DNA of 64,000 bases from Tomitella gaofuii (GTDB taxonomy: Bacteria; Actinomycetota; Actinomycetes; Mycobacteriales; Mycobacteriaceae), in NCBI RefSeq assembly GCF_014126825.1, contig NZ_CP059900.1, positions 992,001-1,056,000 on the forward strand, written 5' to 3'. Under the pieces are notes generated by a model. That model was not told where the DNA came from, searched no databases, and saw only the letters and a list, made by a program, of their open reading frames with translations. Made by a program: the position numbers and the translations under genes. This document shows, one piece after another, positions 1-7,987 of the stretch (position 1 is its first letter; every line of letters begins with the position of its first letter).

Positions 1-861
1 ATCGGAGAGATACAGCTCCATTGCGCGCGAGATCATGGTCAGCAGAAAATCGTTCACGGTGACGTCCGGTACTGCCGCCTTGGCTGCGCGGATTTCAGGT
101 ACAGAGACAGAGAGCGCGTCGAACGTGCGAGTGGGCCGAGGCTTGTGGTTGAAGCGTGTGCGCGGGCGTTTGTGCTGGGGGAGGGTGATTGTCCCCTCGG
201 TATCGAGGCGCGCCACGGTGCGTGATGCCGCGGCGATGTCCTTCACCCCGCGGGCCAGTCGTGCCACTTGCGCCGGCTGATGGCGCAGCGCGGACCGCAG
301 GAGGTGACGGCGTGAAGCGGTAGTGCTGGAAGAGTCGGGGCGAGGTGCGTCCCCCGTTTCGTTCGGGTCGGCTGTTCCCAACAAACCGCGTAGCACTGCG
401 ACACTGAACAAGCCATCGCCCAGCGCATGATGCATCTTCAGCGTGATGGCGGTGGCATATTCCGCGCCATCGATGTCGTGAAGTCCCGTATCCACATGGA
501 GCTCCCATGGCGGGGCGTCGAGGTCCAATTGCGTGGCGGCGAGTCGCTCGAGACGGTGACGCAGATACTCCCATCCTGCGCCGCCCGCATAGCGCGTGTG
601 GATATGCCGCGCCGGCCGGAATGATTCGTCGTCGATCCAGTACGGGTAGTCTAGGTCGAAAGGGACGCGGCGGAGCCGGCGGCGTAGCTCCGGCATCATT
701 GCCGCCCGGTGTGCGAGGCGGGCCATCAGTGCCTGTGTGGCCGCTGCGTCGTCCGTCTCTACCCGGGTGGACTCGAATATGAACACGGCGACGATCTGCA
801 GGGGTAGAGCCCTGTGCTCCAGGTAGACGTACGCGGCATCGGTAGGGTCGAGTTGCTGCAC
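1..861 (-). CDS. WS/DGAT-family wax ester synthase/diacylglycerol acyltransferase, C-terminus beyond window
   Basis: Predicted acyl-CoA-dependent O-acyltransferase that makes wax esters or triacylglycerol. Reading down from a GTG at 861, 287 codons stay open to the window edge. The N-terminus (QQLDPTDAAYVYLE) resembles the family opening, and the catalytic HHxxxDG motif is present as HHALGDG at about residues 144-150. The C-terminal WS/DGAT domain is only partly present because the window ends. The start is supported by an AGGAGG ribosome-binding site a few bases upstream. It lies 150 bp downstream of a DrrABC-like exporter on the same strand, with a TATTAT -10-like box (minus strand) at 979-984, so it may have its own promoter. 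PapA-type acyltransferases share HHxxxDG, but the N-terminus here fits WS/DGAT better. The family assignment is firm; the substrate is not known. Confidence 0.85.
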   Translation of the reverse strand, partial: MQQLDPTDAAYVYLEHRALPLQIVAVFIFESTRVETDDAAATQALMARLAHRAAMMPELRRRLRRVPFDLDYPYWIDDESFRPARHIHTRYAGGAGWEYLRHRLERLAATQLDLDAPPWELHVDTGLHDIDGAEYATAITLKMHHALGDGLFSVAVLRGLLGTADPNETGDAPRPDSSSTTASRRHLLRSALRHQPAQVARLARGVKDIAAASRTVARLDTEGTITLPQHKRPRTRFNHKPRPTRTFDALSVSVPEIRAAKAAVPDVTVNDFLLTMISRAMELYLSD

Positions 862-978
862 GCGCTCCTCCTGATGTTGTGCATAATAACCGGCAAGGCT
901 GCGGCCGTGCGACACACTGCGGAGCCTGCCGCGCCTCGGAGCCGCAACGTTACATCTTTGGGAGTTTGAAAGCTCCAA

Positions 979-984
979 ATAATA
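979..984 (-). promoter_or_regulatory. Possible -10 box for the acyltransferase gene
   Basis: On the minus strand the AT-rich stretch between the exporter genes and the acyltransferase reads TATTAT, a good -10 match in an otherwise GC-rich gap. No convincing -35 was found at 16-18 bp. Offered only as a candidate. Confidence 0.25.
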
Positions 985-1011
985 CAGTGAGATGAAAACG
1001 TCCAGCAGTGA

Positions 1012-1968
1012 TCAGGGGTTGGCCGCCTTCCGGAAGCCACGGATGGCCGGGTAGGTGAACAGCAGGATCAGTCCCACAGCCCACGCGAGCGTGTACCAGA
1101 GGTTGTTTCCGAGGGGGGTCCCCAGCGCGAATGAACGCATCGCTTCGACAGCGCAGCTCATCGGCTGATACTCGACGAATGTCTGCAGCCACTGCGGGTA
1201 TGCCATCAGCGGAACGAAGCCGGTGTTGAAAAACATCAGCAGTGAGGTAACCAGCGATATCATCTCGATGAGTTTCGTCTGCCCGCCGACGACTGCCGCG
1301 GCCGTGACCATGGTTGCGAAGGCGAGGCCGAAAAGCAGCGGGATGAAGAACATGCCGACGGCCGGCCAGAAGCCGTTCTGGAACCGGAATCCCAGCAACA
1401 CGCCGACGATCAGGATGACCGCGGTCGTCACGATGATCCGCACCGCCTCGGCGATGAGCCGGCCGGCGAGACTCGACGCCCTGTGCACCGGCAGAACCCA
1501 GAATCGCGACAGCAACCCCGAACGTTTTTCCAGCTGCAAGCTTATTGCCCCCACCATGGAGCCGACCATCGAGGCGATGAGAGCCATCATGGCCACTTGC
1601 CCGTAGATCGCCGACTGCCCCGTGGCGGCACCGATGGAGTTGCCCAATACCACCTTGAACATGACCAACATGAGGCCGGGGTAGAGGAGTACTTGGACAG
1701 TCGTCAGGGGATCCCGCAGCCAGCCGAAGAGGAGCCGGTGGGCGTGGAGCAGGCTCTGGCGTGGTAAGGCGCGCAGTGACGTCTCCGGCCACGCGTGCGT
1801 GAGCTCGGGAAACTCCAAGGCTTCCCGCTCTGCCTGCGAAGTGAGGGACGCAGGCACGGCGTCGTCGTGGACGGCAAACGCTGATGCCGGTTCAGTAGCG
1901 CCGGGATCAGCGCGCAAATTCTTCGCAGGCTTCGTCAAGGTGCGTGAGGCAGTGTGCCGTGGGCTCAT
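1012..1968 (-). CDS. ABC-2 type exporter permease, DrrC/DrrB-like
   Basis: Membrane subunit of a DrrABC-like exporter, 318 aa. A long hydrophilic N-terminus of about 80 residues precedes six hydrophobic segments typical of ABC-2 permeases. The loop between the fourth and fifth segments carries TGFVPL and YPQWLQ, close to the TGFVPI-FPEWI of the neighbouring permease. The ATG at 1968 overlaps the stop of the upstream permease by 4 bases (ATGA), so the three genes are translationally coupled. In M. tuberculosis drrABC exports phthiocerol dimycocerosate. Together with the acyltransferase next door this suggests export of a lipid, but drug export is equally possible. Confidence 0.82.
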   Translation of the reverse strand: MSPRHTASRTLTKPAKNLRADPGATEPASAFAVHDDAVPASLTSQAEREALEFPELTHAWPETSLRALPRQSLLHAHRLLFGWLRDPLTTVQVLLYPGLMLVMFKVVLGNSIGAATGQSAIYGQVAMMALIASMVGSMVGAISLQLEKRSGLLSRFWVLPVHRASSLAGRLIAEAVRIIVTTAVILIVGVLLGFRFQNGFWPAVGMFFIPLLFGLAFATMVTAAAVVGGQTKLIEMISLVTSLLMFFNTGFVPLMAYPQWLQTFVEYQPMSCAVEAMRSFALGTPLGNNLWYTLAWAVGLILLFTYPAIRGFRKAANP

Positions 1969-2804
1969 CCGCGCCTCCCGTTCGCCCAAATGCTGATCGG
2001 TGCGAAAACCGACAAAGCCCCGAACGCCCAGGCCAGGGCCGGCCAGAGAGTGGGCCAATCCACGCCGTCGGAGGCCATGTCGCGCATGGCGGTCGCAATC
2101 ACGGAAATCGGTTGATTGCGCACGAAGGGCCGTATCCACTCCGGGAAGCCGGTGATCGGTACGAATCCCGTCGAGAGCATCCCCAGGATTAGCTGCGGCA
2201 GGGTGAGGGCTTGCGTCGTCGCCGCGGGCGTCTTCGACAGCGTGCCGATGGCGTCCCCGCCCATCGTGAGCGCGAACCCGACGAGAAGGGCGAAGAGGCA
2301 GAATCCGATCGAGTTGAGCCATCCGAGATGGAATCGAAACCCGATCACGTGGCCGCATACCAGCGCTACACACAGGGACACGAAGAGCCGGAAGAGATTG
2401 GCGGACATGCGTGACGCAAGCGGGGTGCCGGCGCGGATCGGCATCGTCTTGAGGCGGTCGCTCATTCCGTCGACACGGTCCATGGCCGCTTTCATGGCGG
2501 CTGACAGTGCCGTGAATGACAGCGCCTGCAACGCGATGATCGGCATGAGGAACTGGGCGTAGTCCACGCCCTGGAAGTTCATGACGAACTTCAGCGGCAG
2601 GTAGAAGCCGATCGTGAAGACGATGGGGCTCAGGATCGCGGAGACGATCTCGCCGTTGCGGAAGATGGGCTTGATCAGACGCAGGCTCAGCACCCACCAT
2701 TGCTGCAGGGAACTCGGAGCGGCCCGGCGGCGTCTGCCGACGTACCGGCGGTCCGTGCCGGGGCGCGAAGCGACGGCGGCACCGGTGGTCGAGGTGAGCG
2801 TCAT
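1965..2804 (-). CDS. ABC-2 type exporter permease, DrrB-like
   Basis: Second membrane subunit of the exporter, 279 aa. It has a basic cytoplasmic N-terminus, then about six hydrophobic helices. The TGFVPITGFPEWIRPFVRNQP segment is a hallmark of daunorubicin-resistance permeases. The ATG overlaps the stop of the ATPase gene and its own stop overlaps the next permease start, giving a tightly packed three-gene operon. The two permeases probably form a heterodimer with a dimer of the ATPase. The substrate is unknown. Confidence 0.85.
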   Translation of the reverse strand: MTLTSTTGAAVASRPGTDRRYVGRRRRAAPSSLQQWWVLSLRLIKPIFRNGEIVSAILSPIVFTIGFYLPLKFVMNFQGVDYAQFLMPIIALQALSFTALSAAMKAAMDRVDGMSDRLKTMPIRAGTPLASRMSANLFRLFVSLCVALVCGHVIGFRFHLGWLNSIGFCLFALLVGFALTMGGDAIGTLSKTPAATTQALTLPQLILGMLSTGFVPITGFPEWIRPFVRNQPISVIATAMRDMASDGVDWPTLWPALAWAFGALSVFAPISIWANGRRG

Positions 2805-3802
2805 GAGGCTGCCTCGGCGCCGGTGCCGTCTCGGCCGTTCTCAGGTGCATCGGGCATCGGACGGGTGAGATTGAGGAAAACCTCGTCCAGTGACGGGCGC
2901 CGCAGCGCGATGTCATTGAGCTCGATGCTCGCCAGATCCAGTCGCCTCAGGACCTCGGCCAACGTCTGCGCGCCCTTCGGAGCCGGCACCGCGACGGCCG
3001 TCGGCGCGTCCTCGCCATTCGGCCGCGATTGCGGAGGCAGAAAGTCGTCAAGAACCTCGATCACCCGAGGGACATCGTCCGGATGCAAGGGGACCACCTC
3101 GCAGTAGCTGCTGCCGGTGCGGGCTTTGAGCTCGTCCGCCGTGCCCTCGGCGATCACCGTGCCCTTGTCGATCACGATGATGTTGTCGCTGAGCACATCG
3201 GCCTCTTCGAGGTACTGCGTAGTGAGGATCGTGGTGATGCCTTGATCGCGCAAACGGCTCACCAGATCCCACACCGCCTGCCGGCTGCGCGGGTCCAGGC
3301 CGGTGGTCGGCTCGTCGAGGAACACGACTTCCGGGCGCACCACCAGGCCGCAGGCGATATCGATGCGCCGGCGCATCCCGCCGGAATACTTCCCCACGAG
3401 CCGGTCCGCTGCGTAGACGAGGTCGAACTCTTCGAGCAGAGCGTTGGAGCGCCGCACGGCGGACTTCTTGTCCAGCCCCATGAGGCGGCCGAACAGCATG
3501 AGGTTCTCGCGGGCGGTGAGCTTGTTGTCCAACGCCGCCGACTGGCCCGTGAGCATGATCGAACGGCGCACCCCGGCGGCATCGGACACCACATCGTGGC
3601 CTGCGACGACGGCGCGACCGCTCGTCGGCTTGATCAGCGTCGACAGCACGTTCACGGCGGTGGACTTGCCGGCGCCGTTGGGACCCAGAACCCCCAGGAC
3701 TTCGCCGCGCTCCGCGCGGAAGCTGATCCCGCGCAACGCGTGTACATCGCCGAAGGACTTGGTGATGTCCTCGACGAGTACGCCCGCGTCGGGTTCGGTC
3801 AT
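2801..3802 (-). CDS. ABC exporter ATP-binding protein, DrrA-like
   Basis: ATPase of the exporter, 333 aa. Walker A is GPNGAGKST at about residues 40-48, the signature is YSGGMRRRIDIA, and Walker B is VVFLDEPTTGLD. The D-loop and a Q-loop (LTGQSAALD) are also present. The C-terminal extension of about 90 residues ending in a TRP/RPSLDEVFLNLT segment is typical of DrrA and aids pairing with DrrB. The ATG at 3802 is preceded by a GGAG-containing site. It is the first gene of the operon and is divergent from the MbtH-like gene across a 371-bp gap. Confidence 0.9.
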   Translation of the reverse strand: MTEPDAGVLVEDITKSFGDVHALRGISFRAERGEVLGVLGPNGAGKSTAVNVLSTLIKPTSGRAVVAGHDVVSDAAGVRRSIMLTGQSAALDNKLTARENLMLFGRLMGLDKKSAVRRSNALLEEFDLVYAADRLVGKYSGGMRRRIDIACGLVVRPEVVFLDEPTTGLDPRSRQAVWDLVSRLRDQGITTILTTQYLEEADVLSDNIIVIDKGTVIAEGTADELKARTGSSYCEVVPLHPDDVPRVIEVLDDFLPPQSRPNGEDAPTAVAVPAPKGAQTLAEVLRRLDLASIELNDIALRRPSLDEVFLNLTRPMPDAPENGRDGTGAEAAS

Positions 3803-4173
3803 GGGTGCTCCGCTGCGTCGTCGGTGGTTGTCGGGAATCCGCCGGGGCGGCAGAAGCCTGGCCGCCCGGCGGTGTATAGCCGCCAGTCTCTCATGCTGCG
3901 GGCCGCCTGCAGCAGATCGTTCGATTCCGGCGCACGTGTGTGGACATCGCCCGACCCGGCCGGAAGGTTACCCGGCAGCGCACCGATGTGGCGCGGGTGG
4001 CCCGGGTGCGACGAACAACCGTGGTCGCGGGGGCATACCGGTTCGGGCGATACTGAGCGAGCGGCGCTCGGCAGGTAGCATCATGGGCTGGCGGCGCGGG
4101 CTGCGCGCAGGGCCGCGGGCCCGCCGGACACACATACTCACCCCAACGCGGGTAAGTGAAGGAGAACGAAGCA
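3803..4173. other. Intergenic region between divergent exporter and MbtH-like genes
   Basis: 371 bp with no credible coding frame on either strand. It should contain the promoters of both flanking transcripts. A weak GATACT -10-like element is visible near 4050 on the plus strand. An AAGGAG ribosome-binding site at about 4159-4164 serves the MbtH-like gene. No operator-like palindrome was recognised. Confidence 0.5.
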
Positions 4174-4404
4174 GTGGGCAATCCGTTTGACGACGCTGAC
4201 GCCAAGTTCAAGGTGCTGGTCAACGACGAGGGACAGCACTCGCTCTGGCCGGTGTTCGCGGACGTCCCAGCGGGCTGGAAGGTTGTCTTCGGTGAGGACA
4301 GCCGGGAGGCCTGCGTCGAGTACATCGAGGCCAACTGGACGGACATGCGTCCGAACAGTCTGATCAAGGCGATGGAAGAGGACGAGCGCAACCGAGGGTC
4401 CTGA
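4174..4404 (+). CDS. MbtH-like protein (orphan)
   Basis: Small cytoplasmic partner of NRPS adenylation domains, 76 aa, normal size for the family. It shows the full signature: NPFDD start, [13 protein letters not shown], the three conserved tryptophans (SLWP, GWKVVF, NWTDMRP) and NSL at the end. The GTG at 4174 is chosen because AAGGAGA lies 9-10 bases upstream; a GTG 18 bases earlier has no such site. No NRPS gene occurs in the window, so its adenylation-domain partner must be outside, or it serves several NRPSs in trans. It lies divergent to the DrrABC-like exporter, an arrangement common near siderophore or lipopeptide clusters. Confidence 0.9.
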   Translation: MGNPFDDADAKFKVLVNDEGQHSLWPVFADVPAGWKVVFGEDSREACVEYIEANWTDMRPNSLIKAMEEDERNRGS

Positions 4405-4426
4405 GCCTCTCGGGGAGCAGCCGCGG

Positions 4427-5227
4427 TCACTGCTGCAGGAAGTCGATGAGCAGCTCGTTGACCGCGTCGGGGCGCTCCAGGTAGCCGTAGTGGCCGGCGT
4501 CCGGCACTTCTTCGTAGCGGGCGCCCGGGATCTCATCGGCCACCTCGCGGCACAAGTCCGTCGGCACCATGCGGTCGTCTGCGAATCCCACCACCATGCA
4601 CGGCACGCTGATGCGCCGGTAGTGCGCGGTGCGGTCCTCCCCGCGGTCCACCTCCATCTGCGCGCGCAGGCCCGGCGTATGCTGGGGGGCGGAGAACTCG
4701 AAGATGTCGAGCCAGTCGCGGGCGGCGGACGGTTCCGCGAGCGTGGCGGGGGACAGGTTCAGTGCCGCCGTGACCGCCGAGCGGTATTCCGCGGGCAACT
4801 GCACGTTCTGGTCCGCCAACGCGCGCTCGCCGGCCCCCAAGCGCGCCTGGAAGGCGCTCTGCCGCCCGTACGTGGCGAGCATGACGGCCCGCGATACCAG
4901 ATCGGGGCGCGCGAGCGCGAGCTCCTGAGTGATGCGGGCTCCCAGTGACGTGCCCACCACGCGTGCCGGCCCGCCGAGGTGCTCGATCAACGCGGCGATA
5001 TCACCGACCATGTCGTCGAGCGAGAACCCCTCGGCACACTCGTCGGTGGGGGCGATGCCGCGGTTGTCCACCGTGACCACCCGATACCCGGCCTTCGTCA
5101 GCGCCGGAACCTGGTGCGCGCCCCACACACGGCCTGGGCTCCCCGTGCCCATGACCATGACGACCAGCGGGCCGGAGCCCTGCTCGGCGTAGTTCAGGCG
5201 GATTCCGTTGAGTTCGGTGATCGGCAT
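4427..5227 (-). CDS. Alpha/beta-fold hydrolase
   Basis: Predicted serine hydrolase, 266 aa. An oxyanion-hole region (VMGTGSPGRVW) is followed by the nucleophile elbow GTSLG with Ser94. The candidate acid is D217 or D218 in GFADDRMVP, and the base is His246 in DAGHYGYLE. The length and single-domain layout match esterase, C-C hydrolase or haloperoxidase-like members. The ATG at 5227 starts a good N-terminus (MPITELNGIRLNYAEQG). It converges with the MbtH-like gene and lies downstream of the Asp23 cluster on the same strand. The substrate cannot be told from sequence. Confidence 0.85.
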   Translation of the reverse strand: MPITELNGIRLNYAEQGSGPLVVMVMGTGSPGRVWGAHQVPALTKAGYRVVTVDNRGIAPTDECAEGFSLDDMVGDIAALIEHLGGPARVVGTSLGARITQELALARPDLVSRAVMLATYGRQSAFQARLGAGERALADQNVQLPAEYRSAVTAALNLSPATLAEPSAARDWLDIFEFSAPQHTPGLRAQMEVDRGEDRTAHYRRISVPCMVVGFADDRMVPTDLCREVADEIPGARYEEVPDAGHYGYLERPDAVNELLIDFLQQ

Positions 5228-5301
5228 AGGGGTGATTGTCTCATCCCGAGCGTGCCCGGTCCGCATGCGCACAGGTGCGGGCCGAGGGGCGGGGGTCGTC
5301 C

Positions 5302-5881
5302 TTATTCCACCCGCCGCGAGGGGCGGTCCGGGTGGCGCAGCTCCAGGAGAACCCGCACATCCGGGAGGTGCCCGCCGGCGTTGTCCGCGATATCCGCGAT
5401 GACGTGCGACAGGCGGGCCCGCAGGGCATCGAGGTCCGCATCCGTAGTGGTGCGTACGGTCAACGTCAGGGTGGGTCGCCCGCGCACCGTGCGCGTGCGG
5501 GCGCGGACGTCGTCCACCGCCGGCAGCGATGCGATCTCCTGCGCTGCGGCATCGGCGATCGCCGACGGGGCGACGGAAATGCGGCCGAGGGCGGCGTGTT
5601 CCCAGCGCGAGTCCGGTGCCCGGCGCGGACGGAGATGCGCGCCAACGACCGCCGCCCCCAGAAATGGTGAGCACCACGGCCGCGCCGATCAGGCCCCAGT
5701 GCCATGCCGGGGCTGACGGGACGGCGTAGATCCACTGCCGGTCAGGGTAGATCGACCAACGCTCGGACAGGTTTGTCCCCGCCCAGAACGCGATGGCGAA
5801 GCCCCCGACCGCGATCAAAGCGAGGCCGACAGCAGCGACGACCACACGGCCGACCCCGCCGAGTCCGCGACCGACGTTCAC
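5302..5881 (-). pseudogene. DUF6286/AmaP-like membrane protein of the Asp23 cluster, frameshifted as assembled
   Basis: Last gene of the Asp23/Gls24 cluster. A GTG at 5881 overlaps the upstream stop (GTGA). The N-terminal half has two hydrophobic segments (VVVAAVGLALIAVGGFAIAF and WGLIGAAVVLTI). The C-terminal half (VDDVRARTRTVRGRPTLTLTV and following) lies in another frame and forms a small alpha/beta domain like that of DUF6286 proteins. The switch is explained by one surplus base in the C5 run at 5655-5659 (or the A3 run at 5662-5664); removing it gives one product of about 192 aa. As written the gene is broken. It could be a sequencing error, since both halves look well conserved. Confidence 0.65.
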
Positions 5882-6483
5882 CGCACCCTCCGTCGGGGGC
5901 CGTCCGGCAGGAGAGCGGTGCGCACATTGACGCGCGGCCGGGGGGCCAAGTCGTCGACGAACGGCAAGACCGCGTCGCGCACGGTCCGCTCGAGATCCGG
6001 CATCGGAGTTCTCTGATCCGTGGAGGCGGATTCCGCTGCCGTGCGCATTTCGGAGGGCATGGAGACCGTGACGGTGATCTTCCTGCGCGATGCGATGGTC
6101 TCGACTCTGCAATGCGGCAGGGCATCCTTGGCGCGCGCGCTGCAGGCTCGTGCCACGTTTGTAGGGGTGAGCCAGACGGGGACGTCGGCGTGCAGCCGCA
6201 GGTGGGTGCGGCGACGGGGGCGTAGTGCGCTCCAGAGCAGGGCGATTCCGATCGCCACACACGCCGGCGCCGCATACCGCATCCAATCGCGCCAGGTCAG
6301 CCGGGCCACCCACGCGACGGTGTTCGCCAGCCACGGGTCGCCTGCGATCACCTCGTAATACAAGAGCACCTCGCGCACGCACAGCGCACCGATCGCGAAC
6401 AGTGCGAAACCGATGACGAGGAAAACAGCGGCGGACGCGGGGGCCGCGCGCGGCTCGCGGGCGGAAACCCTGCGCCCCGTCAT
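5878..6483 (-). CDS. DUF6286-like membrane protein of the Asp23 cluster
   Basis: 201-aa protein with two predicted membrane helices (SAAVFLVIGFALFAIGALCV and YAAPACVAIGIALLWSAL) separated by about 30 residues, followed by a soluble domain of about 100 residues (VARACSARAKDALPHCRVETI and following) with alternating basic strands like its downstream neighbour. Such proteins accompany Asp23/Gls24 genes in actinobacteria and may anchor Asp23 at the membrane, by analogy with AmaP. The ATG at 6483 is in the same frame as the preceding Asp23 gene with no stop between them, so a read-through fusion is possible as the sequence stands. The stop overlaps the next GTG. Confidence 0.65.
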   Translation of the reverse strand: MTGRRVSAREPRAAPASAAVFLVIGFALFAIGALCVREVLLYYEVIAGDPWLANTVAWVARLTWRDWMRYAAPACVAIGIALLWSALRPRRRTHLRLHADVPVWLTPTNVARACSARAKDALPHCRVETIASRRKITVTVSMPSEMRTAAESASTDQRTPMPDLERTVRDAVLPFVDDLAPRPRVNVRTALLPDGPRRRVR

Positions 6484-6894
6484 CGCGCCCCCGGAACGGC
6501 CCCCGGAGCCGGAAGGCTCCGACGGCCGGGTTTGCGCCGCACCGGCTCCCGGGGCGGCGGACAGCCGGCCGACGGTGACGTCGACGCGGATCGGAATAAG
6601 GGCGGTCAATTCGCGGATGCGCTCGGTGACGCGTTGTTGGACCGACCGGGAGACATCGGTCAGCGACTCGTCCCGGTGAACGGCGATGCGGATGCCCACC
6701 ACCGCGCTGCCGTTCCTGACCGCGGCGATGGCGCGCGGCATGCCGCCTCCGCTGCGCCGGCCGGTGTCGGCGGAGCCCGGGACACCCCGGCGACCTCGCG
6801 CGCCGCCGCGCACGCGATCCGGGTGACCACGCGGTTCCGGATCGTCAGTGTGCCCCGTTCTTCCGGCGGGGTGCGGCCGCCCGCCTGTCCTCAC
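6480..6894 (-). pseudogene. Asp23/Gls24-family envelope stress protein, frameshifted as assembled
   Basis: Second Asp23 homologue of the cluster. Its N-terminal part (ERGTLTIRNRVVTRIACAA) and C-terminal part (VVGIRIAVHRDESLTDVSRS, then TALIPIRVDVTVGRL) both match Asp23 proteins but lie in different frames. A GTG at 6894, an extra base in the G4 run at 6868-6871 and a missing base in the C4 run at 6785-6788 would restore one frame. Without a further indel in a C5 run (6488-6492 or 6500-6504) the frame runs into the next gene; with it, a TGA overlaps the next ATG in the usual ATGA manner. Asp23 proteins are cytoplasmic, membrane-associated and linked to cell-envelope stress. Confidence 0.55.
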
Positions 6895-6938
6895 AGCCGG
6901 CGGCCCCGGAGCGCGGGCGGGCGGCCTGCGGGGCGGCC

Positions 6939-7118
6939 TCAGCCACGGCCGCGGCCCCGCCAGACGGCCGTGATGTCGATGGCCCCGTCGTGATGCGCGC
7001 CGACAGCCAGCCCGACCGCGCCCAGGATCACCGCGACGATGAACCCGACGATCCCGCCGGTGGTGGCGGCGATGGCCAGGAGGAGGCCCGCTATCAGGCC
7101 GACTGCTGCGGTGCTCAT
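6939..7118 (-). CDS. Small DUF2273-like membrane protein
   Basis: 59-aa protein. It has two short hydrophobic helices (VGLIAGLLLAIAATTGG and IVGFIVAVILGAVGLAVGA) separated by a glycine turn, then a short polar tail ending WRGRGRG. The size, two-helix hairpin and position between Asp23 genes fit the DUF2273 small integral membrane proteins found in Asp23/amaP operons. The ATG at 7118 overlaps the stop of the preceding small gene (ATGA), and GATCGCTC-type sequence rather than a strong ribosome-binding site precedes it, so translational coupling is likely. Confidence 0.7.
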   Translation of the reverse strand: MSTAAVGLIAGLLLAIAATTGGIVGFIVAVILGAVGLAVGAHHDGAIDITAVWRGRGRG

Positions 7119-7303
7119 GATCGCTCCTGTGTTTGTGCGACCGGCGGCGGCCGGCGGTGGGCGAGGTCGGCGATGGTGACCACCACCTTCGGCAGCGCCA
7201 ATCCCAGGTGTTCGGCGGCAGCGGCACGCACGTCGGGCATCGCCGATGCGGACACGATGCCGGCGCTGTCGGTGTCGGCAGGCGCGCTGTCAGCAGACTC
7301 CAT
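7115..7303 (-). CDS. Small hypothetical protein in Asp23 cluster
   Basis: 62-aa protein that I do not recognise. It starts with an acidic, serine-rich stretch and then has one amphipathic segment (AEHLGLALPKVVVTIADLA) reminiscent of a fragment of an Asp23 fold. It is coupled to the small membrane protein by a 4-base overlap and starts 5 bp after the stop of the first Asp23 gene. A small uncharacterised gene at this position is usual in such clusters. It is probably real because of the overlaps on both sides, but its function is unknown. Confidence 0.5.
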   Translation of the reverse strand: MESADSAPADTDSAGIVSASAMPDVRAAAAEHLGLALPKVVVTIADLAHRRPPPVAQTQERS

Positions 7304-7307
7304 CGCT

Positions 7308-7829
7308 CTACTGGACCCGCGAGGACGCCGTGGCCTCGAGCCCCTCGTCGTCCCCCGGGATGTGCACGTCGTAGACGGTGACGTTGACTTCGACGACCTC
7401 CAGCCCGGTCATCCGTTCGACGGCGTCGATGACGTTGCGCCGGATGGCGGCGCCGAGGTCGTAGATGGGTACGCCGTAGTCCGCGACGATGCCGATGTCG
7501 ATGGCGGTTTGCCGTTCGCCCACCTCGACGGCCACGCCCTGCGAATGGTTGACGCGGGCGCCGGGGATCCGCCCGCGCAGCGCCTCGACCGCGCGCGCGG
7601 TGCCGCCGCCCAGCGCGTGCACGCCGTCCACCTGCCGGGTCGCGGTACCCGCGATCTTGGAGACGACCGTGTCGGTGAGGATGGTGCGGCCCTGGTCGGT
7701 CACCAGTTGCGTCGACGCGGAGCCCGCCTGCGGGGCGGCGGCCAGGGGGCGTGGGCCGCTCTCGGGCCCCGCACCGCCGGAGTGCGGTGCGGGTTCCGGA
7801 GTGGGAGCTGCGGAAGCCGGTGTAGCCAT
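7308..7829 (-). CDS. Asp23/Gls24-family envelope stress response protein
   Basis: 173-aa intact Asp23 homologue and first gene of the cluster. After a proline/alanine-rich N-terminus of about 40 residues comes the Asp23 domain: GRTILTDTVVSKIAGTATRQVDGVHAL, then a basic-alanine linker, AVEVGERQTAIDIGIVADYG and VNVTVYDVHI. In firmicutes Asp23 is an abundant membrane-tethered cytoplasmic protein linked to cell-wall stress; in actinobacteria the role is not established. The ATG at 7829 was chosen because homology begins shortly after it and the longer frame upstream is arginine-rich shadow sequence. All six cluster genes follow on the same strand with overlaps or very short gaps. Confidence 0.85.
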   Translation of the reverse strand: MATPASAAPTPEPAPHSGGAGPESGPRPLAAAPQAGSASTQLVTDQGRTILTDTVVSKIAGTATRQVDGVHALGGGTARAVEALRGRIPGARVNHSQGVAVEVGERQTAIDIGIVADYGVPIYDLGAAIRRNVIDAVERMTGLEVVEVNVTVYDVHIPGDDEGLEATASSRVQ

Positions 7830-7957
7830 AGTGTCCGTCCCCTCGTGATGACGACTCGCGCGATGGTGCCGACCCTCGCGACGGTCACGCCGCGGCGGGC
7901 GCGCTTCCCCTTCATCGTACGGCGGACGGGAGATCGGTACGGGTGGTGCGACGGTCC

Positions 7958-7982
7958 GCCGTCCGGGCCGGGCCCGGACGGC
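7958..7982 (-). terminator. Hairpin downstream of the racemase gene
   Basis: A nearly continuous inverted repeat with 12-base arms (GCCGTCCGGGCC and its complement) around a single base, ending 5 bp past the racemase stop. There is no T tract, as often in GC-rich actinobacteria. It separates the racemase from the Asp23 cluster. Confidence 0.55.
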
Positions 7983-7987
7983 GCCTG

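Noticed and set aside
95-574. Minus-strand open frame at the left edge as an independent gene
   Set aside because: It is out of frame with the WS/DGAT gene read from GTG 861, which carries the HHALGDG motif and covers this region.
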